Shown: piece after piece, positions 44,701-53,092 of the stretch | Layout of the letters: each line of letters starts with the position of its first letter | How positions within the stretch are numbered: the first letter of the stretch is position 1 | Source: Pterois miles | Taxonomy: Eukaryota; Chordata; Actinopteri; Perciformes; Scorpaenidae | DNA: 64,000 nt | Assembly (NCBI GenBank): GCA_947000775.1 | Contig: CAMQGK010000567.1 | Coordinates: forward strand, 17,251,501-17,315,500 | Direction: 5' to 3' | Program-made: the position numbers and the translations under genes | The notes under the pieces: model-generated | What the model saw: only the letters and a program-made list of their open reading frames with translations | What the model was told of the DNA's origin: nothing | The model's database searches: none

Positions 44701-46118
44701 GTGTCATATTAGCTCTCCGTCTCGCGCCCCAAATCTGTCAAAAGGGACATTGCAGCTGACTAAAGGCCAGGACACGGCACCTAGACCAGACAGAGAAGTC
44801 AAACAGGATCAACAAGCACACAGAGCAGCCTGTCTGGGCTGAGTATAAAAGAGTCTGAGTTATGTGCAGCAACAGAGTATCTGTGAAAGTTTAAAAAATA
44901 GTCCAGCTGAAGTGAACTTTTTGTTGCATATTCACAACCATATTATTTTGTTTTACGCGGCAAAATTATTGGTTTTTAATCTCCAGTATGTCATATGAGA
45001 ACAGTGGCATTTCATTCAGAGTTATTGTTCTGTCGGCCCAGATGACAAGCTCTCCCAATAAATCCCTTTGTGGATTCAGCCTGCTGAAACACAAAGTACC
45101 CAAACGGGATGTGAAAGATCCCGATTGGCTCCTTTGATTACGGTTCATCTGTTCATTCGGTCGACCGACACAGTTTGGGCTCGGCGTGTGTTATCACAAA
45201 CACAAGACAAATCAAAGAAAACAAGTTACTTAATCACATAGCTGTTCGTCACAAGACTGACATCTTATGAGAAGTATGAAGTTCCCGAGGATCAGCAGTA
45301 CAGTCTCCTTTTCAGTCTCCTCTAGTGAGCTACTGAATGTCTGGAGTGTAGTTTAAGACACTTAAACAAATTCATGTCAACTCAGCTCATGTAAATATTA
45401 CTCATATAAATATTACTTTTTAAACTGATTATGCATCAATCTATATGCTTATCAATAACACTAAATAAGCGCTTATGATTAGAAACAAAAGTCTTACATA
45501 TATTGCACAACCTTTGTCTTCCTGTACAGAGAAAATGCATAATACCTGCCTAGCAGCTAGTTTGACACGCCCTCAAACAAAGCTAGTTAGAGCGGAGCTG
45601 GAGAGGAGTCCGAAGAGTTTGGTTCAGTTGACCAATCACAACAATGTGGCCCAGCTAACCAATCAGAGTAGGAGGGCGGGGCAGGAGCTCAAACAAAGTC
45701 AGAGGGTGAAAAGTGATTCTGCACAGCTGGTATGAGACAAGTAAAGCATTTTTTTAATATTAAAGTATGTAAACATGTTTTAGTAGAAACCCAAAACATA
45801 AGTTTGCACCTGAAAGTATGCATAATAGGTCCCCTTTAACTCCACAAAGACACACCATATGATAGACCTATTATGATACAGTTATATCAGTGGTAACAGT
45901 TACCAAAAGCAAAACTTGGTGTCGTGAATTCACTGCTTGTGTTGACTTCAGTCTTTGTCTCCTCAGAGACGGTGACCACCGAGCAGTTAGACAAGTTCTC
46001 CAGTGTGAGAGAGACGGCCAGGCAGATCCAAACCGCACAGGAAGAGGAGGAGGACGAGGAGGAAGAACGGGACAAAATGAAGGAAACGACAGCAGAGAAC
46101 AGTCGGGGGAGTAACTGA
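21862..46118 (+). CDS. ppp1r1b: DARPP-32, PP1 regulatory (inhibitor) subunit 1B; five coding exons
   Basis: Coding exons: 21862-22083, 38768-38851, 41227-41302, 42515-42652, 45967-46118; all junctions are GT-AG and phases match (0,0,1,1), giving 672 bp and 223 residues. Human DARPP-32 has 204. Role (family): when its threonine in RRRRPTP is phosphorylated by PKA it inhibits protein phosphatase 1, integrating dopamine signals in neuronal cytoplasm. Seen: PP1-docking motif KKIQF present three times (17-21, 35-39, 53-57) instead of once; LDPRQVEM; IRRRRPTPATLF with the PKA target Thr81; SSPEDD matching human Ser45-Ser46; KRVNPNVYQPPSLRAVQ, where human Cdk5 site Thr75 is Gln122; acidic EEEEDEEEE tail (199-207). 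Odd: internal triplication and loss of the Cdk5 threonine. A further small exon between exons 4 and 5 cannot be excluded, since mammalian genes have more exons. Confidence 0.93.
21883..22044 (+). repeat. ppp1r1b: Three tandem 54-bp units inside ppp1r1b exon 1
   Basis: Units at 21883-21936, 21937-21990 and 21991-22044. Each encodes EVEGEPKERKKIQFAV plus two residues (ST, ST, PA). Unit 1 differs from unit 2 only by two synonymous changes (GAA/GAG, TTT/TTC), and unit 3 differs from unit 2 only in the last two codons. The very high identity means recent expansion or ongoing homogenisation; 54 is a multiple of three, so the frame is kept. Confidence 0.97.
22196..22445. mobile_element. Dispersed repeat (family D), copy 1
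   Basis: Shares a long similar stretch with 58340-58610: ACTTATTTCA, GAGCACAT, TGGTGCTTTCGTGTGATTC and TTAGTCAACAA-type ends around GACTAAGA words. No coding content; probably a non-autonomous DNA element whose TIRs are built on TTAGTC/GACTAA. Confidence 0.55.
24170..24183 (+). promoter_or_regulatory. RFX X-box-like site
   Basis: GTTACTATGGAGAC fits the RFX consensus GTHNYYATRRNRAC at every position. It sits in a repeat-free patch of ppp1r1b intron 1. A single motif match; function unproven. Confidence 0.3.
24770..25000. repeat. Dispersed GGTTAGGTTTAGG repeat
   Basis: Three loosely repeated GGTTAGGTTTAGGAAAA / TTAGGCAACAAAACTA words, followed by ACACGAACGCCGGTGTCCTG. Related sequence occurs inverted at 27030-27130 and direct at 37660-37720, so this is an interspersed repeat. 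Class unknown. Confidence 0.5.
26722..26840. repeat. Inverted repeat with hammerhead-like centre
   Basis: CACTTAGATCCATGCAGTAT (26722 onward) is matched in inverse near 26817-26840 with one or two changes, arms of about 24 bases. The centre holds a hammerhead-like core on the minus strand and a smaller GCATAC/GTATGC pair. Probably the terminal part of a Penelope-like or other ribozyme-bearing element. Confidence 0.55.
26761..26785 (-). ncRNA. Hammerhead-ribozyme-like core
   Basis: On the minus strand: CTGATGA, then a perfect 5-bp stem GGTCT/AGACC with a 3-base loop, then GAAA. This is the conserved hammerhead catalytic core layout. Stems I and III could not be built convincingly, so activity is doubtful. 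Confidence 0.35.
26865..27310. repeat. Dispersed repeat with GTGAGTCA words and LINE/SINE-tail-like end
   Basis: Positions 26865-27025 repeat GTCCCGTGAGTCACGTGAG-like words irregularly; 27030-27130 is the inverse of the GGTTAGG repeat; 27235-27310 resembles a common fish retroelement tail (TATAAAGCACTTTTCAAAA). Similar material, in inverse order, lies at 37620-37960. Confidence 0.45.
28397..28887. mobile_element. MITE with TTAA target duplication (family A, copy 2)
   Basis: Flanked by TTAA (28393-28396, 28888-28891). The long terminal inverted repeats start AGGGATAGTTTTGGTGTTTT and mirror AAAACACC-type sequence with CATACAACCCCACTTTGAAA on the right. No transposase. Confidence 0.8.
29030..29215. 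repeat. Dispersed repeat (family E), copy 1
   Basis: Shares CAGTGTTGGAG-CAGGGCCC, TTCATTCCTATGA-AGTT, CTCAGTGG and GGTCTCATTCACATG in order with 43195-43475. The class is unknown; no coding content. Confidence 0.55.
32167..32922. mobile_element. Kolobok/piggyBac-type (TTAA) element with 41-bp TIRs
   Basis: Left flank TTAA (32163-32166), right flank TTAC (32923-32926). The left end (32167-32207) and inverted right end (32882-32922) match at 38 of 41 positions and begin AGGGTA. The interior keeps a minus-strand coding exon (32427-32583). Size 756 bp, so it cannot encode a whole transposase. Superfamily placement rests on the TTAA duplication and is uncertain. Confidence 0.75.
32427..32583 (-). 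pseudogene. Remnant N-terminal exon of a mobile-element protein
   Basis: An ATG-started frame of 52 codons (MAEYLDDFNNMNEVFEFNSR ...) ends at a good GTAAGA donor (minus strand, 32426-32421). No downstream acceptor or remaining transposase is present inside the element. The FEFNSRLHLFVPEHTD stretch resembles the start of proteins encoded by fish DNA transposons, from memory only. I infer it is the first coding exon of the parent autonomous element. Confidence 0.4.
34811..35214. mobile_element. Possible short TTAA-flanked element
   Basis: TTAA at 34807-34810 and 35215-35218 bracket a sequence starting AGCTGGAGTTGG and ending AAGCTTTGCT. Only three terminal bases pair, so the boundaries are weak. 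No coding content. Confidence 0.25.
36526..36720. mobile_element. hAT-like MITE fragment (family B), copy 1
   Basis: Contains GTGGCAACTAACGGTTATTT, TCATGATTAATCTG and GATTAATAAATTATCAAAAC, the common fish family of GCAACTAACGATTATTTTCA elements. Related fragments are at 49702 and 58838. Confidence 0.55.
37048..37168 (+). mobile_element. 121-bp insertion with hammerhead-like core and 12-bp TSD
   Basis: Flanked by perfect direct repeats ACAAAACAATGA at 37036-37047 and 37169-37180. The homologous uninterrupted site in the sister copy near 53270 has only one. Contains CTGATGA (37051-37057), a stem-loop, GAAAC (37077-37081) and ACGTC (37100-37104). Probably a truncated Penelope-like or other ribozyme-bearing retroelement end. 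Confidence 0.65.
37051..37104 (+). ncRNA. Hammerhead-ribozyme-like motif
   Basis: CTGATGA is followed by a stem (AGC, bulge, TCTC paired with GAGA, GCT), then GAAAC; stem III can form between ACGT (37080-37083) and ACGT (37100-37103), placing the cleavage-site C at 37104. Stem I has only AACT/AGTT with a mismatch at the junction. Layout fits a type I hammerhead; activity unknown. Confidence 0.4.
37620..37960. repeat. Dispersed repeat related to 26865-27160
   Basis: Contains GCATAGTGCCCTTTCAAAAC, TTAGGTTTAGGCAACATAAC and CACTGACTAGTGACTCGCGA words, matching the inverse of the 26.9-27.1 kb repeat. No gene. Confidence 0.45.
38768..38851 (+). CDS. ppp1r1b: ppp1r1b coding exon 2 (PKA site)
   Basis: 28 residues beginning IRRRRPTPATLFR. 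The threonine of RRRRPTP (residue 81) corresponds to human Thr34, the PKA target that turns the protein into a PP1 inhibitor. SSPEDD follows. Acceptor TTATAG, donor GTAAAG, phase 0 on both sides. Confidence 0.96.
39332..39651. mobile_element. hAT-like MITE, 320 bp
   Basis: Perfect TIRs TAGGGCTGCACAG / CTGTGCAGCCCTA, flanked by 8-bp near-identical direct repeats GCTTTAAT and GTTTTAAT. The 8-bp duplication and TAGGG ends fit the hAT superfamily. No coding content. Confidence 0.8.
40195..40345. repeat. Dispersed retroelement-type repeat fragment
   Basis: TTTATTTGCATAGCCCAAAA, CACAAATTTGCCTCAGGGGG and CTTTACAGTCTGTAC are words I know as common in fish interspersed repeats. The class was not determined. 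Confidence 0.5.
40705..40990 (+). mobile_element. tRNA-derived SINE lacking its B box
   Basis: Starts GAGGGGCAGCTGTGGCTCAG with a good A box, but jumps from GTGGTAGGCTGACTC directly to CCTCCAGTCCACA, so the segment with the B box is missing. Then AACTACAAATTGCCCCCGAA and CCCTTTGAGTGGTTGTTG mark the body and tail of this fish SINE family. Orientation plus, same as ppp1r1b. Confidence 0.75.
41227..41302 (+). CDS. ppp1r1b: ppp1r1b coding exon 3 (former Cdk5-site region)
   Basis: Encodes ENGVLKPKRVNPNVYQPPSL and neighbours. Aligns with human KRPNPCAYTPPSLK; the threonine is glutamine (residue 122). Donor GTGGGT, leaving phase 1. The acceptor GGCAG and the reading frame agree with exon 2. Confidence 0.93.
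41303..42514 (+). other. ppp1r1b: ppp1r1b intron 3
   Basis: GT-AG intron of 1.2 kb. Holds a CA microsatellite and a purine-rich stretch (about 41960-42260). No other exon seen. Confidence 0.85.
41701..41743. repeat. (CA)n microsatellite
   Basis: Pure CA tract of about 40 bases inside ppp1r1b intron 3. Confidence 0.95.
42515..42652 (+). CDS. ppp1r1b: ppp1r1b coding exon 4
   Basis: Encodes AVQKMAEAHMQNLGVYPPLE followed by acidic GEEDEDNWQGNEGEDTSPTK. AVQKMAEAHMQ aligns with human AVQRIAESHLQ. Acceptor GTGTAG, donor GTGAGA, phase 1 at both ends. Confidence 0.93.
42943..43914. mobile_element. TTAA-flanked MITE with nested repeat
   Basis: TTAA at 42939-42942 and 43915-43918. TIRs AGGGGACACATCATG and GTGATGTGTCCCCTT. 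The middle (43195-43475) is a second copy of dispersed family E. No transposase frame. Confidence 0.7.
43195..43475. repeat. Dispersed repeat (family E), copy 2
   Basis: Matches 29030-29215 in the same order with an extra internal segment (43310-43430). Confidence 0.55.
45440..45837. repeat. Dispersed repeat fragment ending in a TTAA-type terminus
   Basis: 45446-45535 is closely similar to 49600-49690 (CTTACATATATT, CTTTGTCTTCCTGTACAGAG). The stretch ends ATAATAGGTCCCCTTTAA, a TTAA-type element terminus, at about 45838. The intervening frame (86 codons) has no family features. Confidence 0.5.
45967..46118 (+). CDS. ppp1r1b: ppp1r1b coding exon 5 (acidic C-terminus)
   Basis: Encodes TVTTEQLDKFSSVRETARQI, then the acidic run EEEEDEEEE and the stop at 46116-46118. 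Acceptor CCTCAG. The acidic C-terminal region is characteristic of DARPP-32, though shorter than in mammals. Confidence 0.88.
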
Positions 46119-46717
46119 GAGAGGGGTAAACATTTGGAGGGAAGAAGAGTGAAGGTGTTTTGTGGCATGGTTAAAATCTGAAGTTGTGGTTGTGTGGAGA
46201 CGAGTGAAGATGAGAGCTGAATGAAAGATACTTCCATGAGAGTGAGCAAAGATCTCTGTACTACTTCACCGCTACAGATTGAACGGTAAAGGTGGATTAA
46301 AGAGAGGACAGAGAGGCGGTTTGTGTTTTATGAGCAGGTGAGGAATGATGTACTGACAGAGACGCCCCTTTGGCCCTAATGTCCCTTTTGTTTATAATGA
46401 GAGTGGAGGGGCCAACAAGGTCAACGTGACCAAATACCCTGTAAGACCAGTCCTCCCTCTACCTTAATGCTTCTGCACAGAGCTCAGCGTTCTTTTAAAG
46501 AGGCTCATAATTACCACAAGAATCACACTCACACACACTCATTTTGAACAGACTATGATACGTCACTTTCAAAAGTACTTGAAAGTCTTTAAAAGTGTGT
46601 GGTACATGTTCCACTTTATTTTGAAACGTCATCGCTCTGATTTGCATATTCAGTGTTCAGCCATGAGATTAAATAAGCATGCACTGCCATCTTGTGGTAG
46701 AAAATAGGCACAACATA
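46119..46717 (+). other. ppp1r1b: ppp1r1b 3' UTR and downstream DNA
   Basis: No coding frame. No canonical AATAAA close to the stop; ATTAAA occurs near 46273 and 46668. The transcript end is not fixed. Confidence 0.4.
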
Positions 46718-48075
46718 AAGTGATACTCCAGCCAACATCTACCTGAAAGTCCTGAATATTTTCAAGGGGTAAAACCGAATGCTTGTTATGATCGACATTT
46801 ATTCAATAGACCTTTTCAAACTTAGCAACGTAAAACATCTAAATTGGCCTCTTTGTATTTCCTGTTCCAATGTTCGTTAATGCAGGAGCTGACAGGAAGT
46901 AAACTCTGAGTAAAGCTGTTTTTGGGGCAGCTAAGCTCAAATATTCATAGCAGTCGTACTTTTTATGATAAAAGCAACAAATTTATATATTAAGAAAATA
47001 TATAGATGTCAGGGCACTGCGAATTTGGCTGCTGAGGGTCATAGCAATGGCTGCATCAGCCATTTGACAGCATTTATCAAATTGGCCACCAAATAGGCGC
47101 TAAATATTGCTAATTGCTGCAGAAAACTGATGTTATGAGTCCTGATGATTTACAAGGTGTGTTCGTGCTGATTAGATCACATCAGATCACATACATGTTT
47201 TTTTCCCATCTTTATTTTTTTTAAGGGTGCTTTTAAAAAGATTTAACCTGAGACAAACGTGAAAACCAAATAAAAGGCGCATGGTCACTTCGGGGTCAAA
47301 CCGTCATGATAGAATGACAACCAATTCAATCGCTGCATTTCTGTTTTTATTAGCAGTAAAACGGACAGATTGCTGGATAAAGTTCAGGATTATCAGTAAC
47401 CGGTATGTTTCCCTCGCAACAAAATGCCAATGAAAAGTTACACGTAGTAGTTCTCATTGTTAGTGGTGGAGTCCGCCATTCCTATGAGGGATTCAAATTA
47501 CCTAAAAAGAGGGATTCACAGACAGCATGTAATCCCATCCCATATCTAATTGATATCAGCCTGTGTTAAAGGAACAGTGAGTGGCATTTAGGAGAATGTA
47601 GTGGCAGAATATAATAGAAATAAAAATGTTTTCTTTAGTGTAAAATCATCTGAAACTAAGAGCTGTGTGTTTTTGTTACCTTAGAATGAGTCGTTTATAT
47701 CGACATAGTGGATTCTCTTCATGGAGCCGGACGCCATGTTTCTACAGTAGCCCAGAACAGGCCATTTAGCTGGTTGCAATCTGCAACCTCACCGCTAGAT
47801 GGCACCAGATCCGACACGCTGCACCTTTAAATTACCAAGTCCTGATATTTTATGGATTATAACTTAAACTTTTTGAAAGCTTGAACAGCAGACATTGTCA
47901 ACTTAAATTTATATTTCCAACTATGACAACTTTTCAAGGCCTAAAAACATATAAATAGCACCCATAGAAACTTTTCAGACCATTTCTATATCATAATCTG
48001 ATTTTTGTCTTCTACAGAGTGAATCAATAATAAAAAGATGAATATTGGAAATATTTTGGGTGGAGTATCACTTTA
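46718..48075. mobile_element. 1.36 kb MITE-like element with nested insertion
   Basis: Ends AAGTGATACTCCAGCC and GGTGGAGTATCACTT are inverted repeats; the right flank is TTAA. Within it, 47570-47830 starts TTAAAGGAACAGTGAGTGGC and ends CACGCTGCACCTTTAA, another TTAA-bounded unit that appears nested. No transposase. Confidence 0.6.
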
Positions 48076-48998
48076 AGTAATAAGCACCAAATGTTTTGTC
48101 TATAATTGTGTTAAATCAATGAATAAGTGAGTGTATGTGTGGTTATTTCATGCCACAGTTTTCATATTTGAGTAAAAATGAATCTTTAAAGGGCAAAGCT
48201 ACCTCTAATTTGTTTGAAATACCCGACCGTTGCCTCCACGCATCACTCATTTGAACTGTATTCATTGTGAACTGACGCCATGTTAAGGAATCAAAAAATG
48301 TGATTTAAAATCCAATACTGTTGACTCATTTGGGATTTCTCAGTGCTCGCAGATTCCCTTTTGGATGTTAACGCTTTTCTATTGTCATCTTTTTAATTGT
48401 ATGTCTGTAAGAGCTATTTTTCTAATCTAACATCCAGTGTGTGAGTAGCTCAGCTCTGTCCTGTTTCTACTGTCTATATCCAACTCGCAAACCTAAAACC
48501 AGGCGGCTACTGTATGACTGACACTTGAGCAAAGCAATCACTGCACCTTTCTCAAGACTTTTTACCACATATATTCACTTGGTCTCTATTTTCTTGGACA
48601 ACGGCACTTTATAAATGTTTTGGTCAGCATCCTTCTGATTTAATTTTCAGTTTAACTGAAGATACAAAATTTGATTAATAAGAAGGTTTCCAGTTGTGCC
48701 AGAGGATGAATAAATCGTGCCGTTTGTATCACCTTGGCTGCGGTTTGTATATAGAAACTGTGTGAAACTTTGACCTCTGACCTGTCCAAATAGTGGGATG
48801 ACTGGATGAGGCTCTGCAGCCGACGCTGTCCTCCCTCCTCCGCTCGCTGTCCACCTCCCCTCTCCACCCGGCTCAGAAGAAAACAACCATGGAAAGACAT
48901 GTATGAACTCTTATGCTTCTTCTGTCTTTATTTTTATTTTTGTTTTTTTCCATTCTCTTGTTTCTCAATGTGATGTGGTTGTTTTAAAGTGAGCAACA
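48076..48998. other. Spacer between ppp1r1b and stard3; no gene seen
   Basis: Mostly AT-rich. A GC-richer patch at 48700-48890 with CTCC-rich sequence gives minus-strand frames of about 80 codons but no recognisable protein. Confidence 0.5.
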
Positions 48999-49355
48999 AT
49001 ATGCTATCAAAATAAACAATTATTCCTTTTCTCCTTAAAACTGATTTGTACATATTGTATGTGCGTAATTCATCCAAGGAAATATGAATTTTCATTATTT
49101 TTTTGTTTTGCTGCACTCATCCTTTTCCAGTCAATGTCCTCCATAAAACAAAATGACTGAAACAGTCTGGTGCTGTATATCAGAACATACACTAGCTTAA
49201 TTAGTACTGTAAACCAAACATTTTATTTAACATGTTATAAAATTATCATCATAAAATAAAGGACATCTTTTTGTGTGGTTTAATCACATTAATATCATTC
49301 TCATGCAAAATCATAAGTAAACCAGAAAGTGGCCAATAAGCTACTTGCACTTTTA
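48999..49355. repeat. Duplicated block, copy 1 (offset 2055 bp)
   Basis: Matches 51054-51410 with only two substitutions in 357 bases. Beyond 49355, copy 2 contains about 28 bases absent here before the similarity resumes. Confidence 0.93.
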
Positions 49356-49359
49356 AACT

Positions 49360-49690
49360 TATGTAAAGTAATATTTATTACAGTAATTAGGTCTATTAGG
49401 TCTAAAAATATGTCACCAAAATCTATGTTTTACCATCCAAATGTATTCCTACTTTCTTTATCATTATGCACATACAGTACAGTATAGTCCCTATTGCATT
49501 CTGCTAAATGAAATCAACCCCTATTAAAATTCAATTTCAAAAGTTTCAAAAATATCTTTCAAATAAATCAAACTAGGCCAATGGTTATTTGCGTAATTTG
49601 CTTATCAACAACACCAAATAAGCAGTTATAATCAGAAACAAAAGCCTTACATATATTACACAATCTTTGTCTTCCTGTACAGAGAGAAAA
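49360..49690. repeat. Older diverged duplicate of 49985-50225
   Basis: Shared ordered words include GTCACCAAAATCTA, GTTTTACCA, ATTATGCACATACAGT, ATTGCATTCTGCTAA and AGGCCAATGGTTATTTG. The right end (49600-49690) is also related to 45446-45535, so this is part of an interspersed repeat. Confidence 0.65.
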
Positions 49691-49701
49691 ACTGTCGATT
49701 A

Positions 49702-49870
49702 AGGCTGCAACTAACTATTATTTCCATTACCAATTAATCTGACAGTTGTTTTCTTGAATGATCAATGAATCATATGATCAAGAAATAAGATATTCAGTTA
49801 AATTATCAGAATAATTGTCAATTTTTGTTTTATTGTTTAGCGTCTAATTGTTCCAGCTCCACTGTCGGTA
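49702..49870. mobile_element. hAT-like MITE fragment (family B), copy 2
   Basis: AAGGCTGCAACTAACTATTA, CCAATTAATCTGACAG and AATTGTTCCAGCTCC match the common fish GGGCTGCAACTAACGATTAT family, as at 36526 and 58838. Confidence 0.6.
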
Positions 49871-49984
49871 CTGGTGTCTTCCTGCCTACCAGTCATCTCT
49901 TCCACCAGAAATAAAGAAGACCTATTTTATTCTATATAGCTTTTTGTTGCCAATAACCTACTTGTACTTACAGAAGTAAATAAT

Positions 49985-50225
49985 ACAGAGGTAAGCTCAC
50001 ATAAAGCAATATTTATCACAGTTATTAGGTCTATCACATTTAAAAATGTCACCAAAATCTACGTTTTACCACCCAAATATATTTCTACTTGTCTACAACC
50101 ATTATGCACATACAGTGCAAAATAGTGACTATTGCATTCTGCTAACTCCTATTCAATTTCCATTTTAAAAGTTTCATAAAATGCTTTAAAATAAATCAAA
50201 TTAGGCCAATGGTTATTTGTAGAAT
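49985..50225. repeat. Older diverged duplicate of 49360-49600
   Basis: Same word order as 49360-49600 at roughly 80-85% similarity by eye. Confidence 0.6.
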
Positions 50226-51032
50226 TTGTTTTTAATGGACTTAAACATTTTAGTGCACATGTGAAATCTACTATATGCGTTATTCATTGTAGGGGTTATT
50301 CATCTTGTTAAGAACTCGTTTTAAGGCTTTTTAAAAACCCATATTAAGTTTTCTAACGAAACCGGAAGTGAAGAACAGTGTATTCTCTTGTATTGTTTGA
50401 TAGCGTTGGCGGTGGTAACATCCGGTGATTTTTGGCTTGTTGATTTGAGGAGTTAAAACATCTAGTTCGGCTTTATTAACGATAGCATTTCTCCTTATCC
50501 ATAGTCTATAGTTTCGAGTCATTTGTTTGGTGTTTAACATCTCTATTCTCGTGAACCGGCGCTTTATTTTCAATGTCCTCACCGGAAGTTGCAGTGCGAG
50601 GTTGTTGTGTTTACCTTCTTGATGCTTCATAATCACGACTATGTTGCTCTCGGGTGGTCACCATGTGTAACTACACCACTTTCCATATAGACGTTTTACT
50701 TGGAAAGTATTTACAGGCTTTAGTGACTGACTCAAAAGTGGGCAACTGTTTTTATAGTGCTAAAAACGTTGTTTCTGGTCGCCCAGTTATCTTAAGCCAC
50801 GTTAACGTTTATCATACTTTAAGAAGTTATGTGCCTCGATGCTAGGTGGTGTGTACTCATTGTTATATGTAAAATATTTAAAATAAATGTTTCATACACC
50901 TCCATTAACAGAATATGACCCGAGCTAAACTAAGCTAGCACTAATGCTAATGAGCCTCTGAAGTAACAGCATATCAGAGTATGTTTTTCTGTCCTCTAGT
51001 GGTCACATTTAGTAACTACATCCAATTAGCAA

Positions 51033-51490
51033 TAGTAGTACTTCCGGTTACACATATGCTATCAAAATAAACAATTATTCATTTTCTCCTTAAAACTGAT
51101 CTGTACATATTGTATGTGCGTAATTCATCCAAGGAAATATGAATTTTCATTATTTTTTTGTTTTGCTGCACTCATCCTTTTCCAGTCAATGTCCTCCATA
51201 AAACAAAATGACTGAAACAGTCTGGTGCTGTATATCAGAACATACACTAGCTTAATTAGTACTGTAAACCAAACATTTTATTTAACATGTTATAAAATTA
51301 TCATCATAAAATAAAGGACATCTTTTTGTGTGGTTTAATCACATTAATATCATTCTCATGCAAAATCATAAGTAAACCAGAAAGTGGCCAATAAGCTACT
51401 TGCACTTTTACTTATAGATGTAAATGATACAGAGGTAAACTTATGTAAAGTAATATTTAGTAATATTTAGTAGTACTTCCGGTTACACAT
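51033..51490. repeat. Copied block inserted between perfect 23-bp direct repeats
   Basis: Identical 23-mers (starting TAGTAGTACTTCCGGTTACA) at 51033-51055 and 51468-51490 flank 412 bp whose first 357 bp are the near-identical copy of 48999-49355. It looks like an insertion with an unusually long target duplication. Confidence 0.85.
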
Positions 51491-51989
51491 TTCAAATTAA
51501 AACTAGCAAACGGCGTGATGTAGTTATGCGCTGTGTCCATCAGAGGGCAGTGTATACTCACGATAAGACAGACGTAAGAGCTTATTAAATCTTCTGCATT
51601 ACAGTTTTAAAATAAAAAAATGTTTTATTCATATGACCACATGTAAATACAACATCATTATACACTTATACAGTGTATGCGTTATACACTTGGCAACACT
51701 ACATGTATTACACACCACACTATACAACTGTATCACTACAATACCATACTGTGATAAAACAAAAACAAATAAATACATACAAAAAAAACTAATTAAAGGC
51801 ACAATGCGAGCCGTTAATATGGTGAGAAACAATTATTTTGGAGGAACTCCAAAACTTGCTCTGACATAATTTGCTGCTTCTTAGGTAATGTCAGTTTCCC
51901 CGAAATAACGTAAATGGTGAGTTTTTATCTGAGATTGTGATGAATTTGATTTTCCACCAAAAATACATTTAAAACTGACGGGAATTTAG

Positions 51990-52080
51990 TTTCATCACAT
52001 GATTGTTTTGACGCGTTGGAGCGAGGCGGTGATTCATCTTGCGACGATATTTAATCTTTGGAAGGTCGGTCCGGAAGACT
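51990..52080 (+). promoter_or_regulatory. stard3: Probable stard3 promoter
   Basis: CpG-enriched stretch ahead of the candidate non-coding exon, containing an ETS core CCGGAAGA (52071-52078); further ACTTCCGG/CCGGAAGT words occur at 50362, 50582, 51040 and 51475. No TATA box. ETS-driven CpG promoters are usual for housekeeping genes; assignment is by position. Confidence 0.4.
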
Positions 52081-52126
52081 GGTAACGTTAGGCGACGGTG
52101 CTGAAGATGATGATGCGGTAAATCAA
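52030..52126 (+). other. stard3: Probable stard3 5' non-coding exon (5' edge estimated)
   Basis: Ends AAATCAA before a strong GTAAGT donor at 52127. A second possible donor, GAAGGTAAGT, is at about 52283. The first coding exon starts with untranslated sequence from 55065, so at least one upstream exon is expected. Confidence 0.45.
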
Positions 52127-53092
52127 GTAAGTTTAATGCTTTCAATTTGGGGTTTTATCGAGTAATTAAAAGCAGTGTGGTGTTAACCTTGTTCCCTTGT
52201 TTCATAGCGTTATTTTCTGTAGCTGTTCGCTAGAGACGTGATGTGTATGTAACAGTTAGCGACGGAGAGTAACGTTAACTTGAAGGTAAGTTAGCCGGTG
52301 TAAGCTAGCCGTGGTAGCTAGCATCGTTGGCTAGTTAGCTAAGCGGTCTTCGCTTGACTTGTGTTTTGTTTACGATACTGTAACCGCGATGCTGGTAATT
52401 ATTTCCGTCTGTCTCGTTTGACTGGTATCGTTGGCTGATGTTTAATTAGCTGACTTGACAGATACTGAAGTAACGTTACCGTCAGACAGTTGTTTGTTAT
52501 TTAACAGAAGTGAGGAGCAGGGGGAGTCCTGGGGTCTCAAACCACTAAAACGAAATCTAATACGGTTTTTAAAGATTTGAATATGTCCCACCTAAACGCT
52601 GGTGGATGTTCATGTTTTGTTATGGAAGTAGACAAACAAGAGATGATGCTTGTAAACATTAAGTTCATTGTCTAGAAATAGTTTGAGACAATAAAAACTC
52701 GCTCAGCATCTAGTGATGGTGAATCACTGATTTAATAATGACCCAGTGGTTTAACTTGTTGCTCTTTTCCTGTAACAAGCTGTTGTTCTGACTGAAAACA
52801 TGACGCCAAAGTGCAAACAGCATTCAATTAATGCTCCAGATCAAAATATACTGACTGCTGCATGTGCTTTTAAAAAGGTGTTGTTTTGCCTTACTGAGCC
52901 AAGAAATCTGAGGCTTCAAAGATGAAGAAGATCAAAACCTGAATGATGGGCCAGCTTTCAAACATCTGGCAGCACAAACTGTGAGGAGGAGGATTTTATA
53001 GAGGATACAAAATATTCAGTGTAGTCAAGATTGTAGAGTCAGTGTCATAATTTATATCAACGTATTCAATGGAGAAACATCTTAAAAGTAGG

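Larger units (their letters stand above)
42653..45966 (+). other. ppp1r1b: ppp1r1b intron 4
   Basis: 3.3 kb GT-AG intron. Contains a TTAA-type MITE with an internal family E copy (42943-43914) and a repeat fragment near 45440-45837. Positions 43920-45430 show nothing I can identify. A missed micro-exon is possible because the mammalian gene has additional acidic exons. Confidence 0.75.
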
